Shown: piece by piece, positions 9,952-19,553 of the stretch | How positions within the stretch are numbered: the stretch's first letter is position 1 | How the letters are laid out: each line of letters opens with the position of its first letter | Origin: Marinifilum sp. D737 | GTDB lineage: Bacteria > Bacteroidota > Bacteroidia > Bacteroidales > Marinifilaceae | Assembly: GCF_026672275.1 (NCBI RefSeq) | Contig: NZ_JANQCD010000015.1 | Location: forward strand, 52,107 to 116,106 | DNA: 64,000 bases | Direction: 5' to 3' | Position numbers and translations under genes: made by a program | Notes under the pieces: model-generated | The model's database searches: none | Told to the model about the DNA's origin: nothing | Seen by the model: only the letters and a program-made list of their open reading frames with translations

Positions 9952-9975
9952 AAAATACCTACATGTTGGTATTTT
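9952..9975. promoter_or_regulatory. 24-base palindrome between porin and permease genes
   Basis: AAAATACC-t-ACATGT-t-GGTATTTT is a perfect dyad except for one mismatched pair. It sits between divergent genes, about 80 bases from the porin start and 100 bases from the permease start. It looks like an operator; a terminator is unlikely because both genes point away from it. Confidence 0.5.
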
Positions 9976-10073
9976 TTAACTTCAGAGCAGAATTCATTGT
10001 ATTTAAACATTAAAGCATCCAGATATTTTAATACTTTTGAATCCAGATAATTCATACAAACAGAAAGAACAGA

Positions 10074-11387
10074 ATGGAATACCTGAACCAATTTATAATT
10101 GATTTTATTGAAATACTAAATGAAATGTCCCCTTATTTGATGCTAGGCTTTCTCTTTGCCGGAGTACTAAAGGTGGCTTTTCCTCAACGTTTTATAGATA
10201 AATATTTGGGACAAAAAAATAGTAAATCGGTATTAAATGCTTCTTTAATTGGAATCCCATTACCACTTTGTTCGTGTGGGGTTATTCCAACAGGAATTTC
10301 ATTTTTTAAAAGTGGAGCTACCAAAGGTTCTTCTGTTTCATTTCTTATCTCCACACCACAAACTGGTGTAGATTCCATACTAGTTACCTATTCGCTTTTA
10401 GGACTGCCATTTGCAATTATTCGACCTTTTATTGCTTTGGCAACTGGTTTTTTGGGTGGCGTTTTAACCAATAAAGTAGATGATTCTGTTGAAGTTCAAA
10501 CCTCTGAACAAGCAACTAATTGTTGCACTACATCCGAAAAAGACAATTGTGGCTGTGAACCAAACAATAAGAAACAGAAATCAAAAATATACACACTTTT
10601 CCATTATGCCTTTGTAGAGTTCTTACAAGATATTTCCAAGTGGCTAATCATTGGTTTGGTATTGGCCGCAGTAATTTCTGTATTAATTCCTGATGATTTC
10701 TTTACAAATTTTATTGGCAATGATCTTATAGGAATGCTGGTTATACTAATAGCCTCCATCCCATTATATATATGTGCAACCTCATCAGTGCCAGTAGCAG
10801 CAGTTTTAATGATGAAAGGCTTATCACCAGGAGCTGCTCTTGTTTTTTTAATGGCCGGACCAGCTACTAATGCAGCAACCATAACTGTATTGAATAAAGT
10901 ACTTGGTAGAAAAACGATGTGGGCCTACCTTATCTCAATAATTAGTGGAGCCATTGTGTTTGGATTACTAATCGATAACTTTCTTCCAAGAGAGTGGTTT
11001 GCTTTTGGTGGATTACATCATCACATGACTGGACATGAAGGTCATTGGGAACTTCCCAATTGGCTAAAATGGGGAAGTAGTATTAGTCTTTCACTTTTAA
11101 TCATTAATGGATATTTTCAGAAATACTTATCATCTAAAAAAGCACTACAAACTCAAATTACAATACCTCAAAAAGAAGAAAAATTTGTAATCGTAAATGG
11201 AATGAAATGCAACCATTGTAAAAATAGTGTTGAAAAACACATTGGTGCACTTTGTAATATAGAGATTGCAGAAGTTAATCTTGAGCAGAAAATATTGCGC
11301 ATGGTTGGAACATCAATTAAGCTTTCTCAAATCAAAAAAGAAATAGAGAGTTTAGGTTTTGAATTTGATGATAATGTAAAAAACTAA
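10074..11387 (+). CDS. SO_0444/ArsP-type permease fused to a heavy-metal-associated domain
   Basis: Inner-membrane permease of the DUF318 family, which exports metals, metalloids or organoarsenicals. The motif PLCSCG is at residues 64-69 (Cys66, Cys68) in the first membrane bundle. A cysteine-rich loop (about residues 148-162, NCC and CGC) precedes the second bundle. The C-terminus carries an HMA domain with MKCNHC (Cys379, Cys382), the copper/zinc-binding motif. The fused HMA favours a soft-metal substrate such as copper or zinc over methylarsenite. It is divergent from the porin with a shared palindrome between them. Confidence 0.85.
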   Translation: MEYLNQFIIDFIEILNEMSPYLMLGFLFAGVLKVAFPQRFIDKYLGQKNSKSVLNASLIGIPLPLCSCGVIPTGISFFKSGATKGSSVSFLISTPQTGVDSILVTYSLLGLPFAIIRPFIALATGFLGGVLTNKVDDSVEVQTSEQATNCCTTSEKDNCGCEPNNKKQKSKIYTLFHYAFVEFLQDISKWLIIGLVLAAVISVLIPDDFFTNFIGNDLIGMLVILIASIPLYICATSSVPVAAVLMMKGLSPGAALVFLMAGPATNAATITVLNKVLGRKTMWAYLISIISGAIVFGLLIDNFLPREWFAFGGLHHHMTGHEGHWELPNWLKWGSSISLSLLIINGYFQKYLSSKKALQTQITIPQKEEKFVIVNGMKCNHCKNSVEKHIGALCNIEIAEVNLEQKILRMVGTSIKLSQIKKEIESLGFEFDDNVKN

Positions 11388-11750
11388 AAAAATTACTTTC
11401 CTGCACAACAAACACAAACAACAAACTTATAAACTGGTAGTTACACTCTAAATAAAAACAATTAAACTACACCTGAATAAGCTGTATAAACAAACTCTTA
11501 TATTTATTAAGATTCTCTCGAAAACAAGGCATTTCACATGATATTTATCATGTTTTTATGTCAAATCACATTGATACATGTTCATATTTAATTACTTGGA
11601 AACTTCGATTTTTTAATTATTTTTGAGATGCTGTACAACATATTTATGCTGTATATTATCTTTTTTTTGGGAAACTATTCCTAATCTAATGGTAAATAAT
11701 TGACTTAAAACAAGGCTTTTATAAAGTCTAATTAACAATTAACCAAAACT
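11388..11750. other. 363-base gene-free region before the carboxylase operon
   Basis: No ORF with coding character is seen. It contains an 18-base hairpin at 11536-11553 (ACATGAT, ATTT, ATCATGT), which could be an operator or leader structure, and AT-rich sequence up to the start of the biotin carboxylase gene. No known riboswitch is recognised. Confidence 0.5.
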
Positions 11751-13274
11751 ATGATTACGAAGATTTCAAAAGTCCTCGTTGCTAATCGAGGAGAAATTGC
11801 TCTGCGCGTAATGCGATCGTGTAGAGAATTAGGGATTAAATCCGTTGCGGTATATTCCGATGTTGATAGAACATCTATGCACGTTCGATATGCCGATCAG
11901 GCATTTCATATAGGTCCTGCAGCATCTGCTGAAAGTTACCTAAACATTGAAAAAATTATTGAAGTAGCTAAAAAATCCAAAGCGGATGCCATTCATCCAG
12001 GCTATGGATTTTTAAGTGAAAATGCAGAGTTCTCGAAAAGATGCCAGGAAGAAGGCATCATATTCATTGGGCCTACACCCGAAGTAATATCAACAATGGG
12101 TGATAAAATTACCGCCCGACAAACCATGATAAATGGTGGTGTTCCTGTAGTTCCTGGCACAAAGGAGAATCTTGACGATGAAGAAACCGCCCTTAAGGTG
12201 GTCAGAGAAATAGGACTTCCTGTAATGATTAAAGCTTCTGCTGGTGGTGGTGGAAAAGGAATGCGAATGGTTGATAAGGAAGAAAATATCCTTAGTGCTT
12301 TAAGAGCAGCAAAATCAGAAGCAAAATCAGCATTTGGAGATGACTCCGTTTACGTGGAAAAATACATTTCTTCTCCTCACCATATCGAGTTCCAAATTCT
12401 AGGTGATCAACATGGAAATGTAGTTCACCTTTGCGAACGTGAGTGTTCTGTGCAACGTCGTCATCAAAAAGTTGTAGAGGAAACCCCTTCTCCACTTATG
12501 ACACCTGAGCTTAGAGAAAAAATGGGAGACGCAGCCGTAGCAGCTGCTAAAGCGGTAAATTATTATGGTGCCGGAACCATCGAATTCCTTGCCGATAACG
12601 ATCACAATTTCTACTTCCTGGAAATGAATACTCGTTTGCAAGTAGAACATCCAATTACGGAAAGAACTACAGGTTACGATCTGGTAAAGCAGCAAATTCT
12701 AATTGCGGAAGGGCAAAAGCTAAATATCAAACAAGAAGAAGTTTTTCAGTTTGGACACGCAATCGAATGCAGAATTTATGCAGAAGATACTGACAACAAC
12801 TTTATGCCAAGTCCTGGTTTGATAACACACATAACCGAACCAATGGGATTAGGTGTTAGAACCGACGGATACGTATATGAAGGATATGAAATTCCTATTC
12901 ATTACGACCCAATGATCTCCAAGTTAATTATTTGGGCACGTACTCGCGAAGAAGCCATTGAAAGAATGCGTCGTGCACTTTATGAATACAAAATTACCGG
13001 GGTGAAAACCTCAATTAAATTCCTCGAAAGAATCATGGATTGCCGTGATTTTAGAGAAGGAACTTACGACACCCACTTTATTCAGAACAATGAAGAATTT
13101 TTGCTAGCCAGTGACGAAGCCAAGCAACAATTCGAAGATCTGGCCATAGTTACTGCCTTTTTAGATTATCATCACAAATTAAAGAATGCTCAGGTAGGAC
13201 AAGAAGAATCAAAATCAAGCCGATGGAAAGATTTTGGTAGACGCAGAAGTGTTTACAGAGCAAGTGAAAATTAA
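11751..13274 (+). CDS. Acyl-CoA carboxylase, biotin carboxylase subunit
   Basis: ATP-dependent carboxylation of biotin on the carrier protein. A 507-aa ATP-grasp enzyme: N-terminal VLVANRGEIALR, the glycine-rich ATP loop ASAGGGGKGMR near residues 161-171, ECSVQRRHQK, and EMNTRLQVEHPITE with the catalytic Arg. It is about 50 residues longer than E. coli AccC, with an extra C-terminal tail ending FGRRRSVYRASEN. It forms an operon with the biotin carrier (27 bases downstream) and the carboxyltransferase. The substrate is probably propionyl-CoA or another short acyl-CoA, inferred from the three-gene layout. Confidence 0.94.
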   Translation: MITKISKVLVANRGEIALRVMRSCRELGIKSVAVYSDVDRTSMHVRYADQAFHIGPAASAESYLNIEKIIEVAKKSKADAIHPGYGFLSENAEFSKRCQEEGIIFIGPTPEVISTMGDKITARQTMINGGVPVVPGTKENLDDEETALKVVREIGLPVMIKASAGGGGKGMRMVDKEENILSALRAAKSEAKSAFGDDSVYVEKYISSPHHIEFQILGDQHGNVVHLCERECSVQRRHQKVVEETPSPLMTPELREKMGDAAVAAAKAVNYYGAGTIEFLADNDHNFYFLEMNTRLQVEHPITERTTGYDLVKQQILIAEGQKLNIKQEEVFQFGHAIECRIYAEDTDNNFMPSPGLITHITEPMGLGVRTDGYVYEGYEIPIHYDPMISKLIIWARTREEAIERMRRALYEYKITGVKTSIKFLERIMDCRDFREGTYDTHFIQNNEEFLLASDEAKQQFEDLAIVTAFLDYHHKLKNAQVGQEESKSSRWKDFGRRRSVYRASEN

Positions 13275-13301
13275 AATGGTTCAACTTCAAAAAAATTAAT
13301 T

Positions 13302-13811
13302 ATGGCACTAGAAATTAAATTAGATGACCGAGTTGCTAAGGTTGAACTTCTTGCTGAAGATGGCAACCATGTTAAAATCATTGTGGACGACAGAGAATAT
13401 GATTTAGACATGCAACAGGTTGAAAACGGAGTATACTCCGTAATGTACAAAGGACGTTCATTTAATGTTGAGTTAATTGAAAATGGAACTCCTAAAAAAT
13501 ACACTGTCAACACATTTTATCACTCATACGATGCAGAAGTAATTGATGCTGAAACAAAGTATTTGCAAGCGAGAAACGCTGGCGACCTTGAAGCAGCAGA
13601 AAGTACGATATCATCACCTATGCCTGGAAAGGTTGTTAAAATTCCTGTTGAAATAGGCACAGAGGTAAAAAAGGGAGATACCGTAATCATTATTTCTGCA
13701 ATGAAAATGGAAAGCGAATATAAAGCTATGAAAGATGGAGTTGTGAAAGAAATCTTTGTAAAAGAAGATGACACAATTGATGGAAATCAACCTCTTGTAT
13801 TCATTGATTAA
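13302..13811 (+). CDS. Biotin carboxyl carrier protein of acyl-CoA carboxylase
   Basis: A 169-aa carrier. The C-terminal biotinyl domain (about residues 98-169) has ISAMKMES with the biotinylated lysine at residue 135, and TISSPMPGKV opens the domain. The N-terminal about 90 residues are acidic and beta-rich and may bridge the biotin carboxylase and carboxyltransferase. It lies between those two subunit genes, which fixes its role as the shared swinging arm. Start ATG follows a 27-base spacer without an obvious ribosome-binding site. Confidence 0.93.
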   Translation: MALEIKLDDRVAKVELLAEDGNHVKIIVDDREYDLDMQQVENGVYSVMYKGRSFNVELIENGTPKKYTVNTFYHSYDAEVIDAETKYLQARNAGDLEAAESTISSPMPGKVVKIPVEIGTEVKKGDTVIIISAMKMESEYKAMKDGVVKEIFVKEDDTIDGNQPLVFID

Positions 13812-13869
13812 ACTCGAATTGGAAACAGATTTTGAGATTCGCAATTAATAATTCGTAATAAAGTAAGAC

Positions 13870-15405
13870 ATGTTGACATTAGAAGATAAAATCAAAAAAT
13901 TTGAAGAACTAAATAAAGCTGCTGAAATTGGCGGTGGACAGGAAAGAATTGACAAACACCATGCAGCTGGGAAAAAGACAGCTCGAGAAAGAATCAATGA
14001 TCTACTGGACCCTAAAACATTTGTTGAAGTGGACAAGATGGTAACACATCGGTCAACAGATTTTGGAATGGAAAAGAACAAAATTCTGGGTGATGGAGTT
14101 GTTTGTGGATATGGAAAAGTGGATGGACGATTGGTCTATGTTTTTGCGCAGGATTTTACAGTTTTTGGTGGTTCGCTAAGTAGAGCCAATGCCGATAAAA
14201 TTGTAAAAATCACCAAACTGGCAATGAAAATGGGAGCTCCAATTATTGGTTTAAATGATTCTGGTGGAGCAAGAATTCAGGAAGGAGTTCAAAGTTTGGC
14301 TGGTTATGCCGATATTTTCTATCAGAATGTTCGTGGATCGGGAGTAATTCCTCAGATTTCGGCAATTATGGGACCTTGTGCCGGTGGAGCTGTGTATTCT
14401 CCTGCCCTTACCGATTTCATTATGATGGTGAAAGACACAAGCTATATGTTTGTAACTGGTCCTGATGTTATTAAAACAGTAACCCACGAAGAGGTAACCA
14501 AAGAAGAACTGGGTGGAGCTCTTACTCACAACTCAAAAAGTGGAGTTGCTCACTTTACCGCCGATAATGATGAACAGGCAATGATGATGTTGCGAGAGTT
14601 AATTGGCTTCCTACCTTCAAACAATATGGAAGATCCTCCGGTTAAACCTTGTACTGATAATATTCATCGCGAAGATGAAAAACTTCAAAGCATGGTTCCT
14701 GCCGATCCTAACAAGCCATATGATATCAAGGAGATTATTGAAACTGTTGTTGATGATCACAATTTCTTTGAGGTAATGCCATTGTATGCTCAGAATATTA
14801 CCATTGGGTTTGCTCGTTTAGCTGGTAAACCAGTTGGAATCGTTGCTAATAATCCAGCAAATATGGCTGGAGTATTAGACATTAACAGTTCAACCAAAGC
14901 TGCCCGTTTTGTTCGTTTCTGCGATGCTTTTAATATTCCCTTAATCACATTTGTAGATGTCCCTGGATTCCTTCCCGGAACAGCTCAAGAGTACGGTGGA
15001 ATTATAAAGCATGGTGCTAAACTTCTTTATGCATTTGCCGAAGCAACTGTTCCTAAAATCACATTAATTACACGTAAGGCATATGGTGGTGCATACGACG
15101 TAATGGCTTCAAAACATATTGGTGCTGATATCAATTATTCATATCCAACAGGAGAAATTGCTGTGATGGGAGCCGAAGGTGCGGTAAATATTATGCACAA
15201 AGGTTTAACCGAAACGGAACGTGCAGAGGCGATTGATGATTACCGTGATAAGTTTGCTCATCCATATAAAGCTGCAGAGTTGGGTTATATTGATGAAGTA
15301 ATTCAACCTAAGGAAAGTAGATACAAGCTGATTCAGGCCTTGGAAATGTGCGCCAATAAGAGCGAGCAAAATCCTCCTAAAAAACACGGAAATATTCCTT
15401 TATAG
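13870..15405 (+). CDS. Acyl-CoA carboxylase, carboxyltransferase subunit (propionyl-CoA type)
   Basis: Transfers CO2 from biotin to an acyl-CoA. A 511-aa protein of the PccB/MmdA family with both crotonase-like halves. The first half has [26 protein letters not shown] and [16 protein letters not shown]. The second has [24 protein letters not shown] and [12 protein letters not shown]. It ends in KKHGNIPL, shared with the second carboxyltransferase at 44-45.6 kb. Most likely propionyl-CoA to methylmalonyl-CoA; methylmalonyl-CoA decarboxylase in the reverse direction cannot be excluded. Terminal gene of the operon. Confidence 0.93.
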   Translation: MLTLEDKIKKFEELNKAAEIGGGQERIDKHHAAGKKTARERINDLLDPKTFVEVDKMVTHRSTDFGMEKNKILGDGVVCGYGKVDGRLVYVFAQDFTVFGGSLSRANADKIVKITKLAMKMGAPIIGLNDSGGARIQEGVQSLAGYADIFYQNVRGSGVIPQISAIMGPCAGGAVYSPALTDFIMMVKDTSYMFVTGPDVIKTVTHEEVTKEELGGALTHNSKSGVAHFTADNDEQAMMMLRELIGFLPSNNMEDPPVKPCTDNIHREDEKLQSMVPADPNKPYDIKEIIETVVDDHNFFEVMPLYAQNITIGFARLAGKPVGIVANNPANMAGVLDINSSTKAARFVRFCDAFNIPLITFVDVPGFLPGTAQEYGGIIKHGAKLLYAFAEATVPKITLITRKAYGGAYDVMASKHIGADINYSYPTGEIAVMGAEGAVNIMHKGLTETERAEAIDDYRDKFAHPYKAAELGYIDEVIQPKESRYKLIQALEMCANKSEQNPPKKHGNIPL

Positions 15406-15420
15406 ACAAGATTAAAAACA

Positions 15421-15452
15421 AAAGAAGCATGGCTTAAAAGTCATGCTTCTTT
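15421..15452 (+). terminator. Terminator of carboxylase operon
   Basis: AAAGAAGCATG pairs with CATGCTTCTTT around a 10-base loop. It lies between two convergent genes and may serve both. Confidence 0.75.
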
Positions 15453-15468
15453 ATATATGCTGTTGTTT

Positions 15469-16551
15469 TTAAAATCGATAACCAGCTTTCTGAATATCTT
15501 TAAAAGTATTTATAGGTTTATTGGGCTTTAATTGCTTTGCCAAAAACTTATAAATCTTTACGCGAATTTCTTTTGCCTTCTTTGTATCCATTCTATCAAA
15601 AGAGTGCCCACCAGGAACTGCCTGATAGATTTCATATTCAAATGTTTTACCATCCGCTTTTAGCGATTTAATTAAATGCTCTACTTCCAAAACATTTACA
15701 TCATCGTCGTTGGTATTGGTATGAATTAATAAGGGTGTATTCTGAAATTTATGAGTGTTCCAGGCTGGTGATCGTCTGCGATATTCCGCCAAATTATCAT
15801 TGGCTGTTTTGCCAATATGGTAGTCAGCCGAGTACAAATCTCTATAAGATTGAGTCATGTATCCCATTCGGGCAACCAAGTCGCTTACAGGAACTCCTGC
15901 AAATCCAACCTTATAATCCTTTGGGTGATTAAATAAATTAAAGAGCGTAATCATTCCTCCATGACTCCACCCCATGATTCCAACTCTGTTATTGTCAACA
16001 AAATCATAATTTTCAATCATGTAATTACGGCTTGCATAAACATCTTCATTCTCTAATCCACCGTAATCTATTTTCTCGTAATGACCTTTTCCATACCCTG
16101 TACTGCCACGATATTCTGCAGCAACAACAATATATTCCTGGGCAATTAACTCACGAACAATATGCGTGTAATAGGTTGTAAAATCGCCATGTACACCACC
16201 ATGCGGCAATACCATTAAAGGGTATTTTTTATTGACATCTAAGTTTTTTGGAAAAAAAGCATAGGTCCAAAACTTTACCGGATTCCCTGCTCCTTTTGCC
16301 GTTGGATTTTTCTCTTTCCACTTTGGTGGCCCGTAAATGTATAATTTATCGATATGAGCAACATCTCCTAATCTTTCGAACCAAATGATATCATCTACCA
16401 TTTTTTGAAGACGATCCAATCGGTGATCTAAGTTTTCATTGTAATTCTTAAGCTCTTCAATCTCACTTTTAATTTCCTGAGATTGAGAAAATCCTGAAAG
16501 TGAAAGCAAGCCTAACAAGAGGATGGCTAAGCTGTGTTTTAGTTTTATCAT
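15469..16551 (-). CDS. Secreted S9-family (prolyl oligopeptidase-like) alpha/beta hydrolase
   Basis: A 360-aa protein with a signal peptide (residues 1-23, ending GFSQ), a short coiled-coil spacer and a peptidase S9 catalytic domain. The nucleophile elbow is GWSHGG with Ser196; the acid lies in NTNDDDVN and the base in GGHSF. EYRGSTGYGKGHY is the usual S9 substrate-side motif. There is no beta-propeller, so this is a short single-domain member, probably an exported dipeptidyl or oligo-peptidase. An esterase role is possible. Confidence 0.85.
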   Translation of the reverse strand: MIKLKHSLAILLLGLLSLSGFSQSQEIKSEIEELKNYNENLDHRLDRLQKMVDDIIWFERLGDVAHIDKLYIYGPPKWKEKNPTAKGAGNPVKFWTYAFFPKNLDVNKKYPLMVLPHGGVHGDFTTYYTHIVRELIAQEYIVVAAEYRGSTGYGKGHYEKIDYGGLENEDVYASRNYMIENYDFVDNNRVGIMGWSHGGMITLFNLFNHPKDYKVGFAGVPVSDLVARMGYMTQSYRDLYSADYHIGKTANDNLAEYRRRSPAWNTHKFQNTPLLIHTNTNDDDVNVLEVEHLIKSLKADGKTFEYEIYQAVPGGHSFDRMDTKKAKEIRVKIYKFLAKQLKPNKPINTFKDIQKAGYRF

Positions 16552-16630
16552 TTTGTGAGTTGTTAATGGTTGGTTGTTATAAACTTCGACTAAGTTATAA
16601 AATAATATAGCAGATCATCACAGGCTTACG

Positions 16631-16800
16631 AAATATTACGGTGCGCTGCACCTTTGGTAAAACAAACAATATCGTTCTATAAATATTAAGGTACTCTGTA
16701 CCCTATTCATAAAATCATATATCTCAAGCAACAGAGTTGCGTTATATTTATAGAAAGTAATCGTGATGAGAAGACAGGTGCAGCGCAGCGTAATATTACC
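16631..16800. repeat. Four-unit REP-like inverted repeat cluster
   Basis: Four related modules of about 22 bases are present, each an AT-rich arm (AAATATTA type) next to a 13-base hairpin with a 5-bp stem and 3-base loop. Hairpins lie at 16640-16652 (GGTGC/GCACC), 16690-16702 (GGTAC/GTACC), 16728-16740 (GCAAC/GTTGC) and 16777-16789 (imperfect). The first two point right and the last two left, so units 1 and 4 form a long inverted repeat with one mismatch over about 22 bases. The layout resembles REP/BIME elements mobilised by RAYT (IS200-like) transposases. Confidence 0.7.
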
Positions 16801-16805
16801 AAATT

Positions 16806-18143
16806 CTACTTCAACTCTAACCTAAATATCTTGGTTGTTTCGTGAGTAATCTTAAATCGATCATCCAAACGATGGCCAACAACCCAGGCAATTCTATCGC
16901 CAGAAATCAATAACCAGGTATTTTCCTTATCCTGCAAGGAAAACTTTTGATCGATAAAGAAATCGGATATTTTCTTGTTTCCTTTCATGCCTATCGGACG
17001 GAAACTATCTCCCTTTTGCCATTTACGCAGCTTAAGCGGAAACTTCAATTTACTGGCATCCAAACATGCTATTTCAGGATTGCTTGGAAATTTAAAACTT
17101 GGCGTTCTATCAATAAATGATGCCTCCATTTCCATTGGAAATTCAATCGAACCTGATTTTTCCTCCAACAGATATTCGCTGGAATCATTTTCTTCCAATT
17201 CAGATAAAATCAAATACTTTCTATCTCTTAAAACCTGGTGTGTGGATGAAAAGAACCTTTTACCAGAAATGGAATCTAATGACTTGGCAATCATTCTTAC
17301 ATCACGATGGTGAAATCCGTAAGGTGATAATATTTCGAACAAATGAGATGATGGAGAAGGCAATTCCTGCAATCGTGCAATGGAGATTAACAGTTGATTC
17401 TCCCTCTGAAAAACCAAATGCAAGCGATTCTCTTCAATTACATCATTGTAAATCTGTTCAACCTCTTTAAATCGTTGAACATTTTCGCTCATGGTTTTTC
17501 TAATGGCTGGATTAATTTGCTCTAATACCGGAATTACCTGGTGGCGAATTTTATTCCTTACAAAATCGGTTTCCCGGTTGGTTGAATCTTCGCGATAATT
17601 TAAACCTTCGCTTTCTGCAAACTCTTCCAACTCTTTTCGGGTGAAAGGAAGCAGTGGTCTAATTATCTTACCCAATTTTGGTTTTATTCCTGTTAAACCA
17701 TGAATTCCAGTCCCTCTTACCAAGTTAATCAATACCGTTTCTGCAACATCATCGGCATGATGTCCAATGGCAATGTATTGGTAATTCTCTAATTCCAGAA
17801 TTTGATCGAACCACTCGTACCTTAGTTCCCGGGCTGCCATTTCAATTGAAAGCTTATTGTTATCGGCGTAAGCCTTGGTGTCAAAATCTTTAGAATAAAA
17901 AGGAAGATTGTATTGCTTGGCCAGACTTTTTACAAATTCAAAATCACCATCCGATTCATCGCCTCGCAAATGAAAATTGCAATGTGCAATTGCGCAGTTT
18001 ACTTCCATTTTTAATAACATCTGAAGCAAAACAACAGAATCGATTCCTCCACTTACCGCAACCAAAATTTTTTCATCACGATAAAACAGATTTTCTTCTT
18101 CTACAAAGCGAACTAACTTACGAAACACGGTATCAATTGGCAA
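16806..18143 (-). CDS. tilS: tRNA(Ile)-lysidine synthase
   Basis: Modifies C34 of tRNA-Ile(CAU) to lysidine so that it reads AUA. The PP-loop motif SGGIDS is at residues 31-36. HCNFHLRGDESDGD and GHHADDVAETVLINLVRGTGIHGL are family hallmarks. The C-terminal domains include FRPIGMKGNKKISDFFID. At 445 aa it is a full-length version with the C-terminal tRNA-binding parts. It lies downstream of pabB on the same strand with a 96-base gap. An essential housekeeping gene. Confidence 0.96.
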   Translation of the reverse strand: MPIDTVFRKLVRFVEEENLFYRDEKILVAVSGGIDSVVLLQMLLKMEVNCAIAHCNFHLRGDESDGDFEFVKSLAKQYNLPFYSKDFDTKAYADNNKLSIEMAARELRYEWFDQILELENYQYIAIGHHADDVAETVLINLVRGTGIHGLTGIKPKLGKIIRPLLPFTRKELEEFAESEGLNYREDSTNRETDFVRNKIRHQVIPVLEQINPAIRKTMSENVQRFKEVEQIYNDVIEENRLHLVFQRENQLLISIARLQELPSPSSHLFEILSPYGFHHRDVRMIAKSLDSISGKRFFSSTHQVLRDRKYLILSELEENDSSEYLLEEKSGSIEFPMEMEASFIDRTPSFKFPSNPEIACLDASKLKFPLKLRKWQKGDSFRPIGMKGNKKISDFFIDQKFSLQDKENTWLLISGDRIAWVVGHRLDDRFKITHETTKIFRLELK

Positions 18144-18239
18144 TTTATAATTAATAATGAGTAATTAACAATGAATAATTTAAAATCAGAGTAGCATATT
18201 TAAATAATTCTAATCTAATTCAATTATACATTCACTTTA

Positions 18240-19553
18240 TTACTGTTTTTTTAGAACTTTCATGATGGCCTTGGCTTTTAACATGCACTCTTCATATTCT
18301 TTCTCAGCCTCAGCCTGCATGGTAATGGCCCCACCAACCATAAACGAAAGATAATGATTTCTTGCATTATAAAGTATGCTGCGGATTACCACATTAAAAT
18401 CAAAATCACCTTCAGGTGTAATGTATCCTATAGCTCCCGAAAACAATCCTCTTTTTGTTGTTTCGTACTTTTCAATCAGTTTCATGGCACGAACCTTAGG
18501 AGCACCGGTCATCGACCCCATAGGAAAACACTGACGAATGGCTTCAATAAAGTGTACCTCTTCTTTAAGCTCCGAAACAACAGTCGAAATCATTTGGTGC
18601 ACCTGAGGGAAAGAATAAATCCCACACAACTCCTCTACGATTACCGATCCTTTTTCGGCGGTTCTCGATAAGTCGTTTCGTACCAAATCTACAATCATGA
18701 TATTCTCTGCTCTCTCTTTCGGATCGTTAAACAAAGTCTCCTTTATTTGCTTGTCTTCGGCTTCGCTTGCTCCTCGCCTGGCTGTTCCTTTTATGGGTTG
18801 AGAAATGATTTTCTTTCCAACTTTCTTGATAAATCGCTCCGGACTGGCCGACAACAAATATTGCTGGCCCATTTGGTAAAAGCCCGAATAGGGAGTAGGC
18901 GAAACTTCGGTAAGTTTCTGATAGGTGCCGCGAGGCTTAATGTAGCAATCTTCGGCATAAAATTCCTGGCAGAAGTTCACCTCGTAAATATCTCCTCTTC
19001 GAATATGATCTTTCAGTTGATTAACAGCCTCCAAATACTCATCACGAGAAATTCTTGAATGAATTTGATCTACAGAAATGGATTTTTCACCATGCAATTC
19101 CATATCTTGAAGATTCTGAACCAAAGAAAGCACCTCATCTTCAGTAAATTCTTCATTGTAATAATGAACAATCAGCGTATCCTCATCCAAAAGGAAGACC
19201 CAACGTGGTCGGAAAAAGTTCATTTCTGGAAAAGCCAATCCATCATGATTTTCAGACTTTAGCTCTTCAATCTCATTCTTCAAATCATAGCCCAAATAAC
19301 CAAACCACCAATCTTTCGATTTTTCAATGTTCTCTTTCAAATGATGAAAACAATCCTGTTTTGGTTCAACAATTTGAAGCGCATCAACACCGGCAACCAA
19401 TTCGTAGGTATTGTATTCGGCCTTCGAATTTACTTTCTGATTCACCTCATGACTATCGAGTATACTAACATACTCGAACTTCTTGCTCCAAAATAGAAGT
19501 TGCTCCTTAAACCTGCTCGGATTAGTGATATGAAATGTAAGCTGTTTTCGCAT
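18240..19553 (-). CDS. pabB: Aminodeoxychorismate synthase component I
   Basis: Chorismate-utilising enzyme that, with a glutaminase (PabA), makes 4-amino-4-deoxychorismate for folate. The 437-aa protein has PIKGTARRG (catalytic Lys of the PabB-type PIKGT motif), ENIMIVDLVRNDLSR, GSMTGAPKVRAM and GAIGYI. Anthranilate synthase TrpE normally has PIAGT at this place, so PabB is favoured. No PabA or PabC gene is adjacent, and the lyase must lie elsewhere. Confidence 0.92.
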   Translation of the reverse strand: MRKQLTFHITNPSRFKEQLLFWSKKFEYVSILDSHEVNQKVNSKAEYNTYELVAGVDALQIVEPKQDCFHHLKENIEKSKDWWFGYLGYDLKNEIEELKSENHDGLAFPEMNFFRPRWVFLLDEDTLIVHYYNEEFTEDEVLSLVQNLQDMELHGEKSISVDQIHSRISRDEYLEAVNQLKDHIRRGDIYEVNFCQEFYAEDCYIKPRGTYQKLTEVSPTPYSGFYQMGQQYLLSASPERFIKKVGKKIISQPIKGTARRGASEAEDKQIKETLFNDPKERAENIMIVDLVRNDLSRTAEKGSVIVEELCGIYSFPQVHQMISTVVSELKEEVHFIEAIRQCFPMGSMTGAPKVRAMKLIEKYETTKRGLFSGAIGYITPEGDFDFNVVIRSILYNARNHYLSFMVGGAITMQAEAEKEYEECMLKAKAIMKVLKKQ

